64,000 nt of DNA, taken from Microbacterium saperdae. Its GTDB lineage: Bacteria; Actinomycetota; Actinomycetes; Actinomycetales; Microbacteriaceae. Both the position numbers and the translations under genes were made by a program. Positions 12,590 to 20,576 of the stretch are shown here, in pieces. Every line of letters begins with the position of its first letter. Position 1 is the first letter of the stretch. The stretch covers positions 496,001 to 560,000 of the forward strand of contig NZ_VFOX01000001.1 in NCBI RefSeq assembly GCF_006716345.1. Reading direction: 5' to 3'. A model generated the notes under the pieces. That model was not told where the DNA came from and ran no database searches. It worked only from the letters and a program-made list of their open reading frames with translations.

Positions 12590-13681
12590 ATGACGAATCT
12601 CACCATCGGGAGCGCGCTGGGCGACCCCGACATCGCGGTGCATCTCGACGCACGCCGGTTCAACCGCCACACGTTCTGGTGCGGTCAGAGCGGCAGCGGC
12701 AAGACCTATGCGCTCGGAGTCGTGCTGGAGCAGCTGCTGCTGAACACCGAGCTGCCGCTGCTGATCCTCGATCCGAACGGCGACTACACCCGACTCCGTG
12801 AGACACGCTCGTCTGCGCACGGTGGTGACGCATCGAAGATCACCGCCCGCGACATCCGGGTGTTCCGTAGCGGTGCGACCGAGGGTGAGCCGCTGCGCGT
12901 GCGCTACACGGAACTCTCCACAGCGTCGAAGGCGGCCGTCCTCCAGCTGGATCCCATCGCCGATGCCGACGAGTACAACGTCCTCCTGCACGCCGGGGCG
13001 GACGCCAGGGATTTCGATGCGGAGCATCTCCTCGGACGCCTGCGTGCGTCGGGAGACCCGGGCGAGACGCGGTTGGCGAACCGCATGGAGAACCTCCAGG
13101 TGCTGGAATGGGACCTGTGGTCCCGTGGCGCGTCGACCGTGCTCGAGACCATCGACGAACGCCCTCACGCGACCGTGCTCGATCTGGGCGGATTCGCGCA
13201 CCCCGTCGAGCCGAAGGTCGCGGCCCTCGCGGTGCTCGAGCACCTGTGGGCGCATCGGGAAGAACGTCGACCGGTGCTCATCGTGATCGACGAGGCGCAC
13301 AACCTGTGCTCCCCGACCCCGCAGACGGCGGTCGAGCGGGCGCTCACCGAGCAGCTCGTGCAGATCGCCGCCGAGGGGCGGAAGTTCGGGCTGTGGCTGC
13401 TGCTGTCGACGCAGCGGCCGACCAAGATCCACCCGAACGTGCTCTCGCAGTGCGACAACCTCGCCCTGATGCGGGTGAATGCCCCGCGCGACCTCGCCGA
13501 GATCGCGGATGTGTTCGGATTCGCGCCGGAGGATGACATCCGCCGCTCCTCGGGATTCGCGCAGGGGCAGGCGCTGTTCGCCGGCGGATTCATCGCGCAG
13601 CCGACTTTCGTGCAGATGGGCGAGCGGATCACCGAGGAGGCCGGTGGTGACGTGAAGGTCCCCCTGCGCCCTGCCGAGTGA
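12590..13681 (+). CDS. HerA/DUF87-like ATP-binding protein
   Basis: The 363-aa P-loop ATPase starts at ATG 12590 with an AAAGG site upstream; an open frame continues leftwards but overlaps lhr and is not coding. The HerA/FtsK-like core has Walker A GQSGSGKTYALGVVLEQLL (about residue 33), LLILDPNGDYTRL, Walker B VLIVIDEAHNLCSPT (about 230), a sensor LLLSTQRPTKIHPNVLSQCDN and the arginine-containing LMRVNAPRDL. It lacks the N-terminal HAS barrel of canonical HerA and no NurA nuclease is adjacent, so this is a stand-alone form. DNA translocation or conflict-related roles are possible but unproven. Confidence 0.8.
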   Translation: MTNLTIGSALGDPDIAVHLDARRFNRHTFWCGQSGSGKTYALGVVLEQLLLNTELPLLILDPNGDYTRLRETRSSAHGGDASKITARDIRVFRSGATEGEPLRVRYTELSTASKAAVLQLDPIADADEYNVLLHAGADARDFDAEHLLGRLRASGDPGETRLANRMENLQVLEWDLWSRGASTVLETIDERPHATVLDLGGFAHPVEPKVAALAVLEHLWAHREERRPVLIVIDEAHNLCSPTPQTAVERALTEQLVQIAAEGRKFGLWLLLSTQRPTKIHPNVLSQCDNLALMRVNAPRDLAEIADVFGFAPEDDIRRSSGFAQGQALFAGGFIAQPTFVQMGERITEEAGGDVKVPLRPAE

Positions 13682-13709
13682 CGCAGGAGGACCCCCGGAG
13701 CGGGCGCCC

Positions 13710-15419
13710 TCAGGTCACGTCGACCTCCCGCAGTGCACCCTCGGCATCGATCTCGAGCCGGAGGTCGAGATCGAGCCGCGCGAGGAACGCATCGTCGTGG
13801 CTGACGATGAGCACGGCTCCGCGATAGGCGCGCAGCGCCTCGACGAGCTGGTCGACCGTGTCGATGTCGAGGTTGTTCGTCGGTTCGTCGAGCACCACCA
13901 GGTGCGGTGCCGGATCGGTGAGCAGCAGCGTGGCCAGAGCCACCCGGAACCGCTCCCCGCCCGAGAGCGAGTCGATCGGCCGATCGGCGGTCGCGCCGCG
14001 GATCAGGAAACGAGCGAGCCGATTGCGCAGCTCCTTCTCCGGCACGTGCGGCGCCGCCGCGGCGATGTTCTCGAACACCGAGCGCCCCTCCTCGAGCCCG
14101 TCGACGCGCTGCGGCAGGTAGCCGACCAGCGCGGTGTGCGCGTGCGCGTGCAGCGGTGGGCGTTCACAACTCAGGAGATCCGCGTCGTCTTCGGCGGAAT
14201 CGGGCGCCACAGGGGTACTGCGCTCCGTTGCCCCTGAGTCATGGACGGACACGTCGTCGGAGACGGCGCCGGCGCTGGCCACGAGTCGTTCGAGCAGCGT
14301 GGTCTTCCCGGCGCCGTTGCGCCCGACCAGCGCGACCCGCTCCGGCCCCTGGACCACCCAGGACCGCTCGTCGTCGCCGATCGTCGCGATGCGCCGGGCG
14401 CGGGACACCAGTGGATCCGGCAGCTCGATCTTCATCGACGCGTCGGAGCGGATGCGTCGACCGGCTTCGTCGTGCGCGGCACGTGCGGCCTCCTCCTTCG
14501 CTCCGACCTCGGTACGGAGCTTGCCGGCGGACACCTCGGCGGCCATCTTCCGACCGTGCGCCACGATCTTCGGCACGCGCTTCTCCCGCTCGGCCTTCTT
14601 CGCCGTGCGGGTCCGATGAGCGAGTTTGGTCTCGGCCTCGATGCGCTGCCGCTTCTCCTTGCGCACGGACTGCGCCGCATCGCGTTCGGCCTGCTTCGCG
14701 GCATCCTGCTCGGCATCCAACCAGGCGCGCCACTGCGAGTAGGGGCCTCCGAACACGCTCAGCGTGTGCGCGTACAGCTCGGCGGTGTCGTCCATCAGCT
14801 CCAGCAGCGAGACATCGTGACTGACCACGATGAGTGTGCCCTTCCAGGCCGCGACCATGGCGGCGAGCTTCGCACGCGCGTCCCGGTCGAGGTTGTTGGT
14901 CGGCTCATCGAGCAGGGTGACAGGTGCGCGGCGCAAGCGGATGCCGGCGATCGCGACCAGCACGGCCTCGCCACCCGAGAGCTCGCCGACCCGGCGGTCG
15001 AGGAAGTCCGGGGCGAGGCCGGCCTCCGCGAGCGACACCTCCGCGCGCGCCTCGATGTCCCAGTCGTCGCCGACCGCGTCGAAGTGCGCGGGGTCGACGT
15101 CGCCCGCGGTGATCGCGCGCACGGCGTCGAGTGCCGGCGCGACGCCGAGGAGGTCGGCGACGCGACGGTCGACGTCGAGCGTAAGCCGTTGCGGGAGGTA
15201 GGCGACCTCGCCGGTGCTGTTGACCGTGCCGGAGGTCGGCGTCAGCTCGCCCGCCATCAGCCGCAGCAGCGTGGACTTGCCCGAGCCGTTGCGGCCGACG
15301 AGCCCGGTGCGGCCGGTGCCGAACGATCCGGACACCTGGTCCAGTGCGGTCGAGCCGTCGGGCCAGGTGAACGTGAGTCGGTCCAGAGTGACCGATGCGT
15401 GAAGGGTGGGGGTGGACAT
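13710..15419 (-). CDS. ABC-F family ATPase (possible ribosome-protection factor)
   Basis: This 569-aa soluble protein has two ABC domains and no membrane segments. NBD1 has [27 protein letters not shown] and [15 protein letters not shown]2 has [30 protein letters not shown] and [13 protein letters not shown] highly charged linker (about residues 235-330, many Arg/Lys/Glu) joins them. NBD2 carries an acidic Ser/Asp-rich insert after Walker A (about residues 390-432), unlike housekeeping EttA-type proteins. ABC-F proteins act on the ribosome; actinobacterial members of this layout include macrolide and lincosamide resistance factors. The leader upstream contains a hairpin that could act as an attenuator. 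No antibiotic specificity can be read from sequence. Confidence 0.87.
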   Translation of the reverse strand: MSTPTLHASVTLDRLTFTWPDGSTALDQVSGSFGTGRTGLVGRNGSGKSTLLRLMAGELTPTSGTVNSTGEVAYLPQRLTLDVDRRVADLLGVAPALDAVRAITAGDVDPAHFDAVGDDWDIEARAEVSLAEAGLAPDFLDRRVGELSGGEAVLVAIAGIRLRRAPVTLLDEPTNNLDRDARAKLAAMVAAWKGTLIVVSHDVSLLELMDDTAELYAHTLSVFGGPYSQWRAWLDAEQDAAKQAERDAAQSVRKEKRQRIEAETKLAHRTRTAKKAEREKRVPKIVAHGRKMAAEVSAGKLRTEVGAKEEAARAAHDEAGRRIRSDASMKIELPDPLVSRARRIATIGDDERSWVVQGPERVALVGRNGAGKTTLLERLVASAGAVSDDVSVHDSGATERSTPVAPDSAEDDADLLSCERPPLHAHAHTALVGYLPQRVDGLEEGRSVFENIAAAAPHVPEKELRNRLARFLIRGATADRPIDSLSGGERFRVALATLLLTDPAPHLVVLDEPTNNLDIDTVDQLVEALRAYRGAVLIVSHDDAFLARLDLDLRLEIDAEGALREVDVT

Positions 15420-15484
15420 GGAGTCTCCTGTCGAGTGCGAGGGTGCACTGACACCGGAGCACCGGCGGGGTCGTCGAGAATCGA

Positions 15485-15499
15485 CGCCCTCGAAGGGCG
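15485..15499 (-). promoter_or_regulatory. Leader hairpin upstream of ABC-F gene
   Basis: A perfect 6-bp inverted repeat with a 3-nt loop (CGCCCT-CGA-AGGGCG) lies 66 bases before the ABC-F start. The 259-bp gap between the esterase and ABC-F genes also holds two copies of CGGGCGTGTCGCG (about 15618-15630 and 15646-15658). Antibiotic-responsive ABC-F genes are often controlled by leader attenuation, so this hairpin is a candidate, but there is no clear U-tract. Confidence 0.3.
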
Positions 15500-15678
15500 G
15501 TGCGGGCCGTGTGAGTCGGCGATCGTCGGGTCAGCGCGCGGAAAGAGAGGCGCGGAGGCGACGGATCAGATCAAAGGACTTCCAGACACGGCGGACAGGA
15601 CTCCACGACGATACCCGGGCGTGTCGCGCATCGCAACCTCCGGGCGTGTCGCGAGGGCGGATGCGCTCGTCGCCGAGG

Positions 15679-16332
15679 TCAGGGAGTGATGCCGTCGACC
15701 CATCTGGTCAGGAACAGCCGCACGTCGGCGAGCTCCTCCTCGGAGATGCTGTGGGTGAGGCCGATGTAGACGCGTCCGGACAGCTCGGAATGCTCGGGCA
15801 GCCACTGCGCGGTGTGGTCGATCAGCGCCGGAGGGATCACGTCATCGTGCGAACCGCGCCCCCAGAACACCGGTGGGCGGAGTTCTTTCAGGTCGTCGTC
15901 GTGCGGAAGATCGCCCGGTGCCGCGTAGCCGCTGAGGGCAGCCACGGCGCCGAAGCGCTCCGGTGCCAGGCGCAGCGCCTGCAATGCCACGGCGGCGCCC
16001 TGCGAGAATCCCAGCAGAGCAACGGATGACGCCCCCGCGGCCGCGGTGTCGAGCCACCGGAGGAAGGCGTCGGCAGCGGCCGTCACGGCATCGGCGCTGC
16101 GTCCGTCGAGGCCCTCGATCGGGTACCAGGAGCGGCCGGGCATGGGCCACGGCGGGGAGAGGGGCGCGGCGACGGATGCGGCGGCGATGCCCGCGGGCAG
16201 GTGGGGCACGAGTCCGAACAGGTCGTGCTCGTCGGCGCCGTAGCCGTGCAGCAGCACCACCAGCGGCATCCCGGCGCGGTCGGTGGTCGACCAGCGTGTC
16301 GCGGTGTCGTCGATCGTCAGATTCTCGCTCAC
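15679..16332 (-). CDS. Alpha/beta hydrolase, phospholipase/carboxylesterase type
   Basis: This 217-aa protein starts at GTG 16332 behind a GAAGGAG ribosome-binding site. It has the short dienelactone-hydrolase/carboxylesterase fold: oxyanion loop LLHGYGADEHDLFGLVPHL, nucleophile elbow GFSQGAAVAL (Ser about residue 111), acidic residue in GRGSHDDVIPP (Asp) and catalytic His in GLTHSISEEEL. The length fits the bacterial carboxylesterase family (about 200-220 aa). It is a cytosolic ester hydrolase of unknown substrate. It diverges from the Nudix-like gene across a 72-bp gap. Confidence 0.88.
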   Translation of the reverse strand: MSENLTIDDTATRWSTTDRAGMPLVVLLHGYGADEHDLFGLVPHLPAGIAAASVAAPLSPPWPMPGRSWYPIEGLDGRSADAVTAAADAFLRWLDTAAAGASSVALLGFSQGAAVALQALRLAPERFGAVAALSGYAAPGDLPHDDDLKELRPPVFWGRGSHDDVIPPALIDHTAQWLPEHSELSGRVYIGLTHSISEEELADVRLFLTRWVDGITP

Positions 16333-16404
16333 TCCTTCATCCTGCCAGGGGCCGCCGACGTCCACGCTGTGTCGGCGGAGAGGTGCGGCTGGTAGAAAGG
16401 ACGC

Positions 16405-17007
16405 ATGGCCGTTCGCACACCTGATCCCGATCCCGAGCCCGACGACGGCCTCGGCGGTTTCGGCGACGGGCAGCAGCCCTCCCGAGACTCCAACCCCGGC
16501 TGGCTGAGCGAGTTCGAACTCGCGGAGGCGCGTCGGCACCTGCCGATGCTCTACGTCGAGGCGATCCCGGTGCGCACCGACGGCTCGGGCCAGGTGATCG
16601 AGATCGGCATCCTGCTGCGGTCCACACCGATGGGCGAGATGACCCGCACGATCGTGTCCGGCCGCGTCCGTTTCGGCGAGACCATCCGCGACGCCCTGTT
16701 CCGTCACGTCGAGAACGATCTCGGACCGATGGCTTTCCCCCTGCTCCCGCCGCAGCCGCTCCCGTTCACGGTGGCCGAGTACTTCCCGATCCCCGGTGTG
16801 AGCGCGTACCACGACGACCGTCAGCACGCGGTCTCCCTGGCCTTCGTCGTGCCCGTCACCGGCACCTGCGAGCCGCGTCAGGACGCTCTCGAGGTGACCT
16901 GGTTCTCGCCCGAGGCGGCAGGATCCGACGCGGTCGCCGCCGAGATGGAGGGCGGCCGAGGCACCCTGATCCGTCTGGCACTCGCGAACCTCGGTCTGCT
17001 GCGCTGA
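16405..17007 (+). CDS. Nudix-fold protein with degenerate Nudix box (DUF4916-like)
   Basis: The 200-aa protein has a disordered acidic N-terminus (residues 1-35) and then a Nudix-like fold. The region matching the Nudix box reads GRVRFGETIRDALFRHVENDLG: the first Gly and Glu and the central Arg remain, but the metal-binding REUxEE core is changed to RHVEND. This argues against ordinary Mg-dependent pyrophosphatase activity. Related actinobacterial proteins are annotated as DUF4916 or Nudix hydrolase family. It converges with the threonine aldolase gene at a strong bidirectional hairpin. Confidence 0.78.
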   Translation: MAVRTPDPDPEPDDGLGGFGDGQQPSRDSNPGWLSEFELAEARRHLPMLYVEAIPVRTDGSGQVIEIGILLRSTPMGEMTRTIVSGRVRFGETIRDALFRHVENDLGPMAFPLLPPQPLPFTVAEYFPIPGVSAYHDDRQHAVSLAFVVPVTGTCEPRQDALEVTWFSPEAAGSDAVAAEMEGGRGTLIRLALANLGLLR

Positions 17008-17015
17008 CATCCCGG

Positions 17016-17040
17016 GTGGGATCTCGCCGTGAGATCCCAC
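17016..17040. terminator. Bidirectional hairpin terminator
   Basis: A perfect 10-bp stem (GTGGGATCTC / GAGATCCCAC) with a 5-nt loop lies between two convergent genes, 9 bases after one stop and 31 bases from the other. No U-tract is present, as is common in high-GC actinobacteria. Confidence 0.75.
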
Positions 17041-17071
17041 GACCGCCGCGACGCGCAGGCCGCGTCGCGCG

Positions 17072-18139
17072 TCAGCGGGAGGTGAGGCGCGACAGCTCGG
17101 CCACGAACGCGTCGACGTCGGACTCGTGCGTGTCGAAGCTGCACATCCACCGCACCTCGTTGCGCGCCGCGTCCCAGTCGTAGAAGCGGAACGACTCGCG
17201 CAGCGCGTCGGCGACGCCGTCGGGGAGCGTCGCGAAGACGCCGTTGGACTGCGTCGGCTGCGTGAAAGAGACGCCGTTGATGGAGCCTGCGGCGATGCCG
17301 TCCTCGATCTCGCCGCGCAGACGGGCGGCCATGGCGTTCGCGTGCCGCGCGTTGCGCAGCCACAGGTCACCCTCGAGCAGGGCGATCAGCTGCGCCGAGA
17401 CGAAGCGCATCTTGGACGACAGCTGCATGTTGAACTTGCGCGAGAAGACGAGTCCGTCGGATGCAGCCGGGTCGAGCACCACGATCGCCTCGCCGAGCAT
17501 GGCACCGTTCTTGGTGCCGCCGAAGCTGAGCACGTCGACGCCGGCATCGCGGGTGAAGGCGCGCAGCGGCAGATCGAGCGCTGCGGCCGCGTTCGACAGC
17601 CGTGCGCCGTCGAGGTGCAGCTTCATGCCGCGCTCGTGGGCGTGGTCGGCGATCGCGCGGATCTCCTCCGCGGTGTACAGCGTGCCGAGCTCGGTCGACT
17701 GCGTGATCGAGACGACCAGCGGCTGTGCGCGGTGCTCGTCGCCCCAGCCCCAGGCCTCGCGGTCGATCAGCTCGGGGGTGAGCTTGCCGTCGTCGGTGGG
17801 GACGGTGAGCAGCTTGAAGCCGCCGATCTTCTCGGGGGCACCACCCTCGTCGACGTTGATGTGCGCGGTGGACGCCGCTACCACGGCGCCCCAGCGCGGC
17901 AGCATCGACTGGAGGCCGGTGACGTTCGCGCCCGTTCCGTTGAACACGGGGAACGCCTCGACGCCGTCGCCGAACTGCTCCTGGAAGACCTCCTGCAGGC
18001 GTGCCGTGTAGGCGTCGCTGCCGTACGCACCCTGGTGCCCGTCGTTGGCCTCCGAGATGGCCGCGAGGACCTCGGGGTGGATGCCGGAATAGTTGTCGCT
18101 GGCGAAGCCCCGGATCGCGGGGTCATGCTGGATGGTCAC
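17072..18139 (-). CDS. Low-specificity L-threonine aldolase
   Basis: This 355-aa PLP enzyme splits L-threonine (and often allo-threonine) into glycine and acetaldehyde. It has the fold-type I beta-eliminating-lyase layout: FASDNYSGIHPEV at the N-terminus, FNGTGANVTGLQ for phosphate binding, HINVDEGGAPEKIGG with the ring-stacking His, HLDGARLSNAAAAL (Asp binding the pyridine nitrogen) and the Schiff-base Lys in SFGGTKNGAM. The length matches the family. It stands as a single transcription unit, convergent with the Nudix-like gene and divergent from the MFS gene. Confidence 0.93.
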   Translation of the reverse strand: MTIQHDPAIRGFASDNYSGIHPEVLAAISEANDGHQGAYGSDAYTARLQEVFQEQFGDGVEAFPVFNGTGANVTGLQSMLPRWGAVVAASTAHINVDEGGAPEKIGGFKLLTVPTDDGKLTPELIDREAWGWGDEHRAQPLVVSITQSTELGTLYTAEEIRAIADHAHERGMKLHLDGARLSNAAAALDLPLRAFTRDAGVDVLSFGGTKNGAMLGEAIVVLDPAASDGLVFSRKFNMQLSSKMRFVSAQLIALLEGDLWLRNARHANAMAARLRGEIEDGIAAGSINGVSFTQPTQSNGVFATLPDGVADALRESFRFYDWDAARNEVRWMCSFDTHESDVDAFVAELSRLTSR

Positions 18140-18275
18140 CGATACAGCCTACGGCCCCGGTCCGTCGCGACCGGCGGACGGGGCCCCTTTTCCCCCGTGC
18201 CCGGGGGAGCGGTCCGCGGATCGTCCGCTCCCAGGGGGGGTTCCGGATGTCGGAGGGGCGCTCTACCCTCGGATC

Positions 18276-19757
18276 ATGCAGCGCACCGCAGCGAAGACGG
18301 CCTTCGCGAACGTCCTCGTCAACACGTTGATCGCCAACGTCACGACGAGCTTCCTGTGGTTCGCGCTGACCTTCTGGGTGTACATCGAGACGCAGTCCGT
18401 GCTGGCCACCGGAATCATCGGCGGCGCGTACATGCTGATGGTCGCGTTCTTCGCGATGCTCTTCGGCACGATCGTCGATCGCCACCGCAAGCACACGGTC
18501 ATGCTGCTCTCGAGCGTCATCTCGGCCATCGCGTTCCTGCTCGCCGGCGTCCTGTACGTCGCGCAGCCCGAGAGCGCCCTGCTCGACCTCGGCGGTCCGT
18601 GGTTCTGGTTGTTCTCTGCCGTCATCCTGTTCGGCGGCGTGATCGAGCAGCTGCGCAACATCGCCCTGTCGACCACGGTCACGCTGCTCGTGCCCGAAGA
18701 CAAGCGCGCGAACGCCAACGGCCTCGTCGGCACCGTGCAGGGACTGGCCTTCCTGGTCACGAGCGTGTTCTCCGGTCTCTCGATCGGATTCCTCGGCATG
18801 GGATGGACCCTCGCGATCGCGATCGTCGCGATGGCGTTGACCTTCGTGCACCTGCTCCTCATCCGCATTCCCGAGGGCACCCCCGAGGCCGATCCCGAGG
18901 CGAAGAGCGCGCTGGACTTCCGAGGGAGCGTGCGAGCGATCCGGCTGGCACCGGGCCTGTTCGCGCTGATCATCTTCTCGACGTTCAACAACCTCATCGG
19001 CGGCGTCTACATGGCGCTCATGGATCCGTACGGGCTCACGTTGTTCGACGCGCAGATGTGGGGCTTCGCCCTGGCCTTCGCCTCGACGGGGTTCCTGATC
19101 GGCGGACTGGTGGTCGCGAAGTTCGGCCTGGGCGAGAAGCCGATGCGCACGATGCTCCTCGTCGTGATCGCGATGGGGCTCCTGGGCTCCGTGTTCATGC
19201 TGCGCGAGTGGTGGCCGTTGTACGTGCTGGGCATGTGGGTCTACATGGCGCTCGTGCCCCCGGTGGAGGCGGCAGAGCAGACCGTGATCCAGAAGGTCGT
19301 GCCGTTCGAGCGTCAGGGGCGGGTGTTCGGCGTCGCCGCGGCGATGGAGGCGGCTGCCGCCCCGATCACCGCATTCCTGATCGCGCCGATCGCCGAGTTC
19401 CTGATCATCCCGTACATGAAGACACGGGAAGGGCAGCAGCAGTGGGGATGGCTCCTCGGCGAGGGGGATGCCCGCGGCATCGCGCTGATCTGCCTGTTCG
19501 CCGGTCTGATCATGGTCGTGGTCGGCACGCTCGCGTTCTTCACGAAGTCGTATCGGAAGCTCACCGAGCTGTATGCGAACGCCCCGGATCCCGCTCCCGC
19601 GCAGGAGGGCGAGGGGGATGCCGGAAACGACGCGGAGGCCGACGCCGCAGAGGGCGAGCGGCCGGATGTCGTGCCATCGGGGCGGGAGTCGCGAGAGAGT
19701 GCCCGGAGAGTCGACGCCCCTCCGATCGTCCCGGGGATGCCGCCGGAACCACGGTGA
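18276..19757 (+). CDS. MFS transporter
   Basis: The 493-aa carrier starts at ATG 18276 (MQRTAAKTAFANVLVN). About twelve transmembrane helices are visible, with the MFS loop 2-3 motif GTIVDRHRKHTVMLLSS around residue 65. The second half contains an extended amphipathic region (EQTVIQKVVPFERQGRVFGVAAAMEAAAAP) typical of the enterobactin-exporter/multidrug-like MFS group. The last 55 residues form an acidic Ala/Asp/Glu cytoplasmic tail. No regulator is adjacent; a multidrug or metabolite exporter role is likely but the substrate is unknown. The 136-bp gap upstream is shared with the divergent threonine aldolase gene. Confidence 0.88.
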   Translation: MQRTAAKTAFANVLVNTLIANVTTSFLWFALTFWVYIETQSVLATGIIGGAYMLMVAFFAMLFGTIVDRHRKHTVMLLSSVISAIAFLLAGVLYVAQPESALLDLGGPWFWLFSAVILFGGVIEQLRNIALSTTVTLLVPEDKRANANGLVGTVQGLAFLVTSVFSGLSIGFLGMGWTLAIAIVAMALTFVHLLLIRIPEGTPEADPEAKSALDFRGSVRAIRLAPGLFALIIFSTFNNLIGGVYMALMDPYGLTLFDAQMWGFALAFASTGFLIGGLVVAKFGLGEKPMRTMLLVVIAMGLLGSVFMLREWWPLYVLGMWVYMALVPPVEAAEQTVIQKVVPFERQGRVFGVAAAMEAAAAPITAFLIAPIAEFLIIPYMKTREGQQQWGWLLGEGDARGIALICLFAGLIMVVVGTLAFFTKSYRKLTELYANAPDPAPAQEGEGDAGNDAEADAAEGERPDVVPSGRESRESARRVDAPPIVPGMPPEPR

Positions 19758-19778
19758 CGTCCTGTTGCTGCGGGACGG

Positions 19779-20447
19779 TCAGTCCAGGTCGATCAGGCGG
19801 TCGTTGAGGTCCGTGGCATCCGCATCCCAGAGGGCGACGATCCGCGTGGCGAGAGCCTCCGGGGCGAGGGTCTTCGCCCGGAACACGACGGATGCCGCGC
19901 GCAACGGTTCGCCCGACTCGCGTGCCGCCTTGGCGAAGCCCTGTGCGACCGCGCGTGCCCACGCTTCGCTGGCGGCCTTGACAGCGGCATAGTTCGCGCC
20001 GCCGGCGAGCGGGCGGGCGACGGCGGTGGACGACACGATCGCGAAGCGTCCGGCATCCGATGCCTGCAGGGCCGCATCGAAGGCGCGACTGGTCGCGCGC
20101 ACCGCCTCGAGTGCGGGAAGCAGAGCGGCGAAGTCCTCGTCGCTCTGGCCGGCGAGGCCACCGCCCCCACGCCATCCGCCGACCAGCGGCACGACCGCGT
20201 CCAGCTGGCCGAGGCGGGCGGCCAGAGCCGTCATCTCGGCGAGGGACGTCGCGTCGGCGACCTCGATCTGCGCACCCGCAGCCGCGAGGTCCTGCAGTCG
20301 CTCGGTCGAGCGCCCCGTCGCGATGACCTGCGCGCCCACGGAGCGCAGCGCACGCGTCACCGCGAGGCCCGCCGCACTCGTCGCTCCCGCGAGCAGAACC
20401 GTGCGGCCGGAGAGATCCGTGGCTCCGGTGTCCTGATGATCAGTCAT
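19779..20447 (-). CDS. SDR family NAD(P)-dependent oxidoreductase
   Basis: The 222-aa product starts at ATG 20447; a GTG nine bases further up is possible. The Rossmann motif is VLLAGATSAAGLAVTRALRS with Arg in ATGRSTERL, suggesting NADP(H) preference. It has an atypical NNAG region (VVPLVGGWRGGGG) and the active-site Ser-Tyr-Lys as VSSTAVARPLAGGANYAAVKAAS. It lies 129 bases downstream of the DUF6421 gene in the same direction with a long hairpin between them, so it may be partly read through from that gene. Its conserved neighbourhood with DUF6421 suggests a common pathway of unknown substrate. Confidence 0.85.
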   Translation of the reverse strand: MTDHQDTGATDLSGRTVLLAGATSAAGLAVTRALRSVGAQVIATGRSTERLQDLAAAGAQIEVADATSLAEMTALAARLGQLDAVVPLVGGWRGGGGLAGQSDEDFAALLPALEAVRATSRAFDAALQASDAGRFAIVSSTAVARPLAGGANYAAVKAASEAWARAVAQGFAKAARESGEPLRAASVVFRAKTLAPEALATRIVALWDADATDLNDRLIDLD

Positions 20448-20472
20448 GTCTCTCACTTTCGCGGATGGAGGA

Positions 20473-20532
20473 CACTTCTGCGGCCGGAACCGGCGGAATG
20501 ATCCGCAGGAAGTGGTTCCGGCCGCAGAAGTG
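20473..20532. terminator. Perfect 19-bp inverted repeat between DUF6421 and SDR genes
   Basis: The arm cacttctgcggccggaacc (20473-20491) is perfectly complementary to 20514-20532. The 22-nt spacer contains a second 5-bp stem GCGGA-ATGA-TCCGC (20493-20506), so the transcript can form a long branched hairpin. There is no U-tract. It may be a transcription terminator or attenuator, or a copy of an intergenic palindromic repeat. Confidence 0.65.
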
Positions 20533-20576
20533 GTGCGCCCCAGCGCCGCATCTCTCGCGCGCGCTGCGCGCGGATG

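Noticed and set aside
15485..15499. Intrinsic terminator for the esterase gene
   Set aside because: It lies 180 bp past the esterase stop and has no U-tract; it is better described as a leader hairpin of the ABC-F gene, though a weak terminator cannot be excluded.
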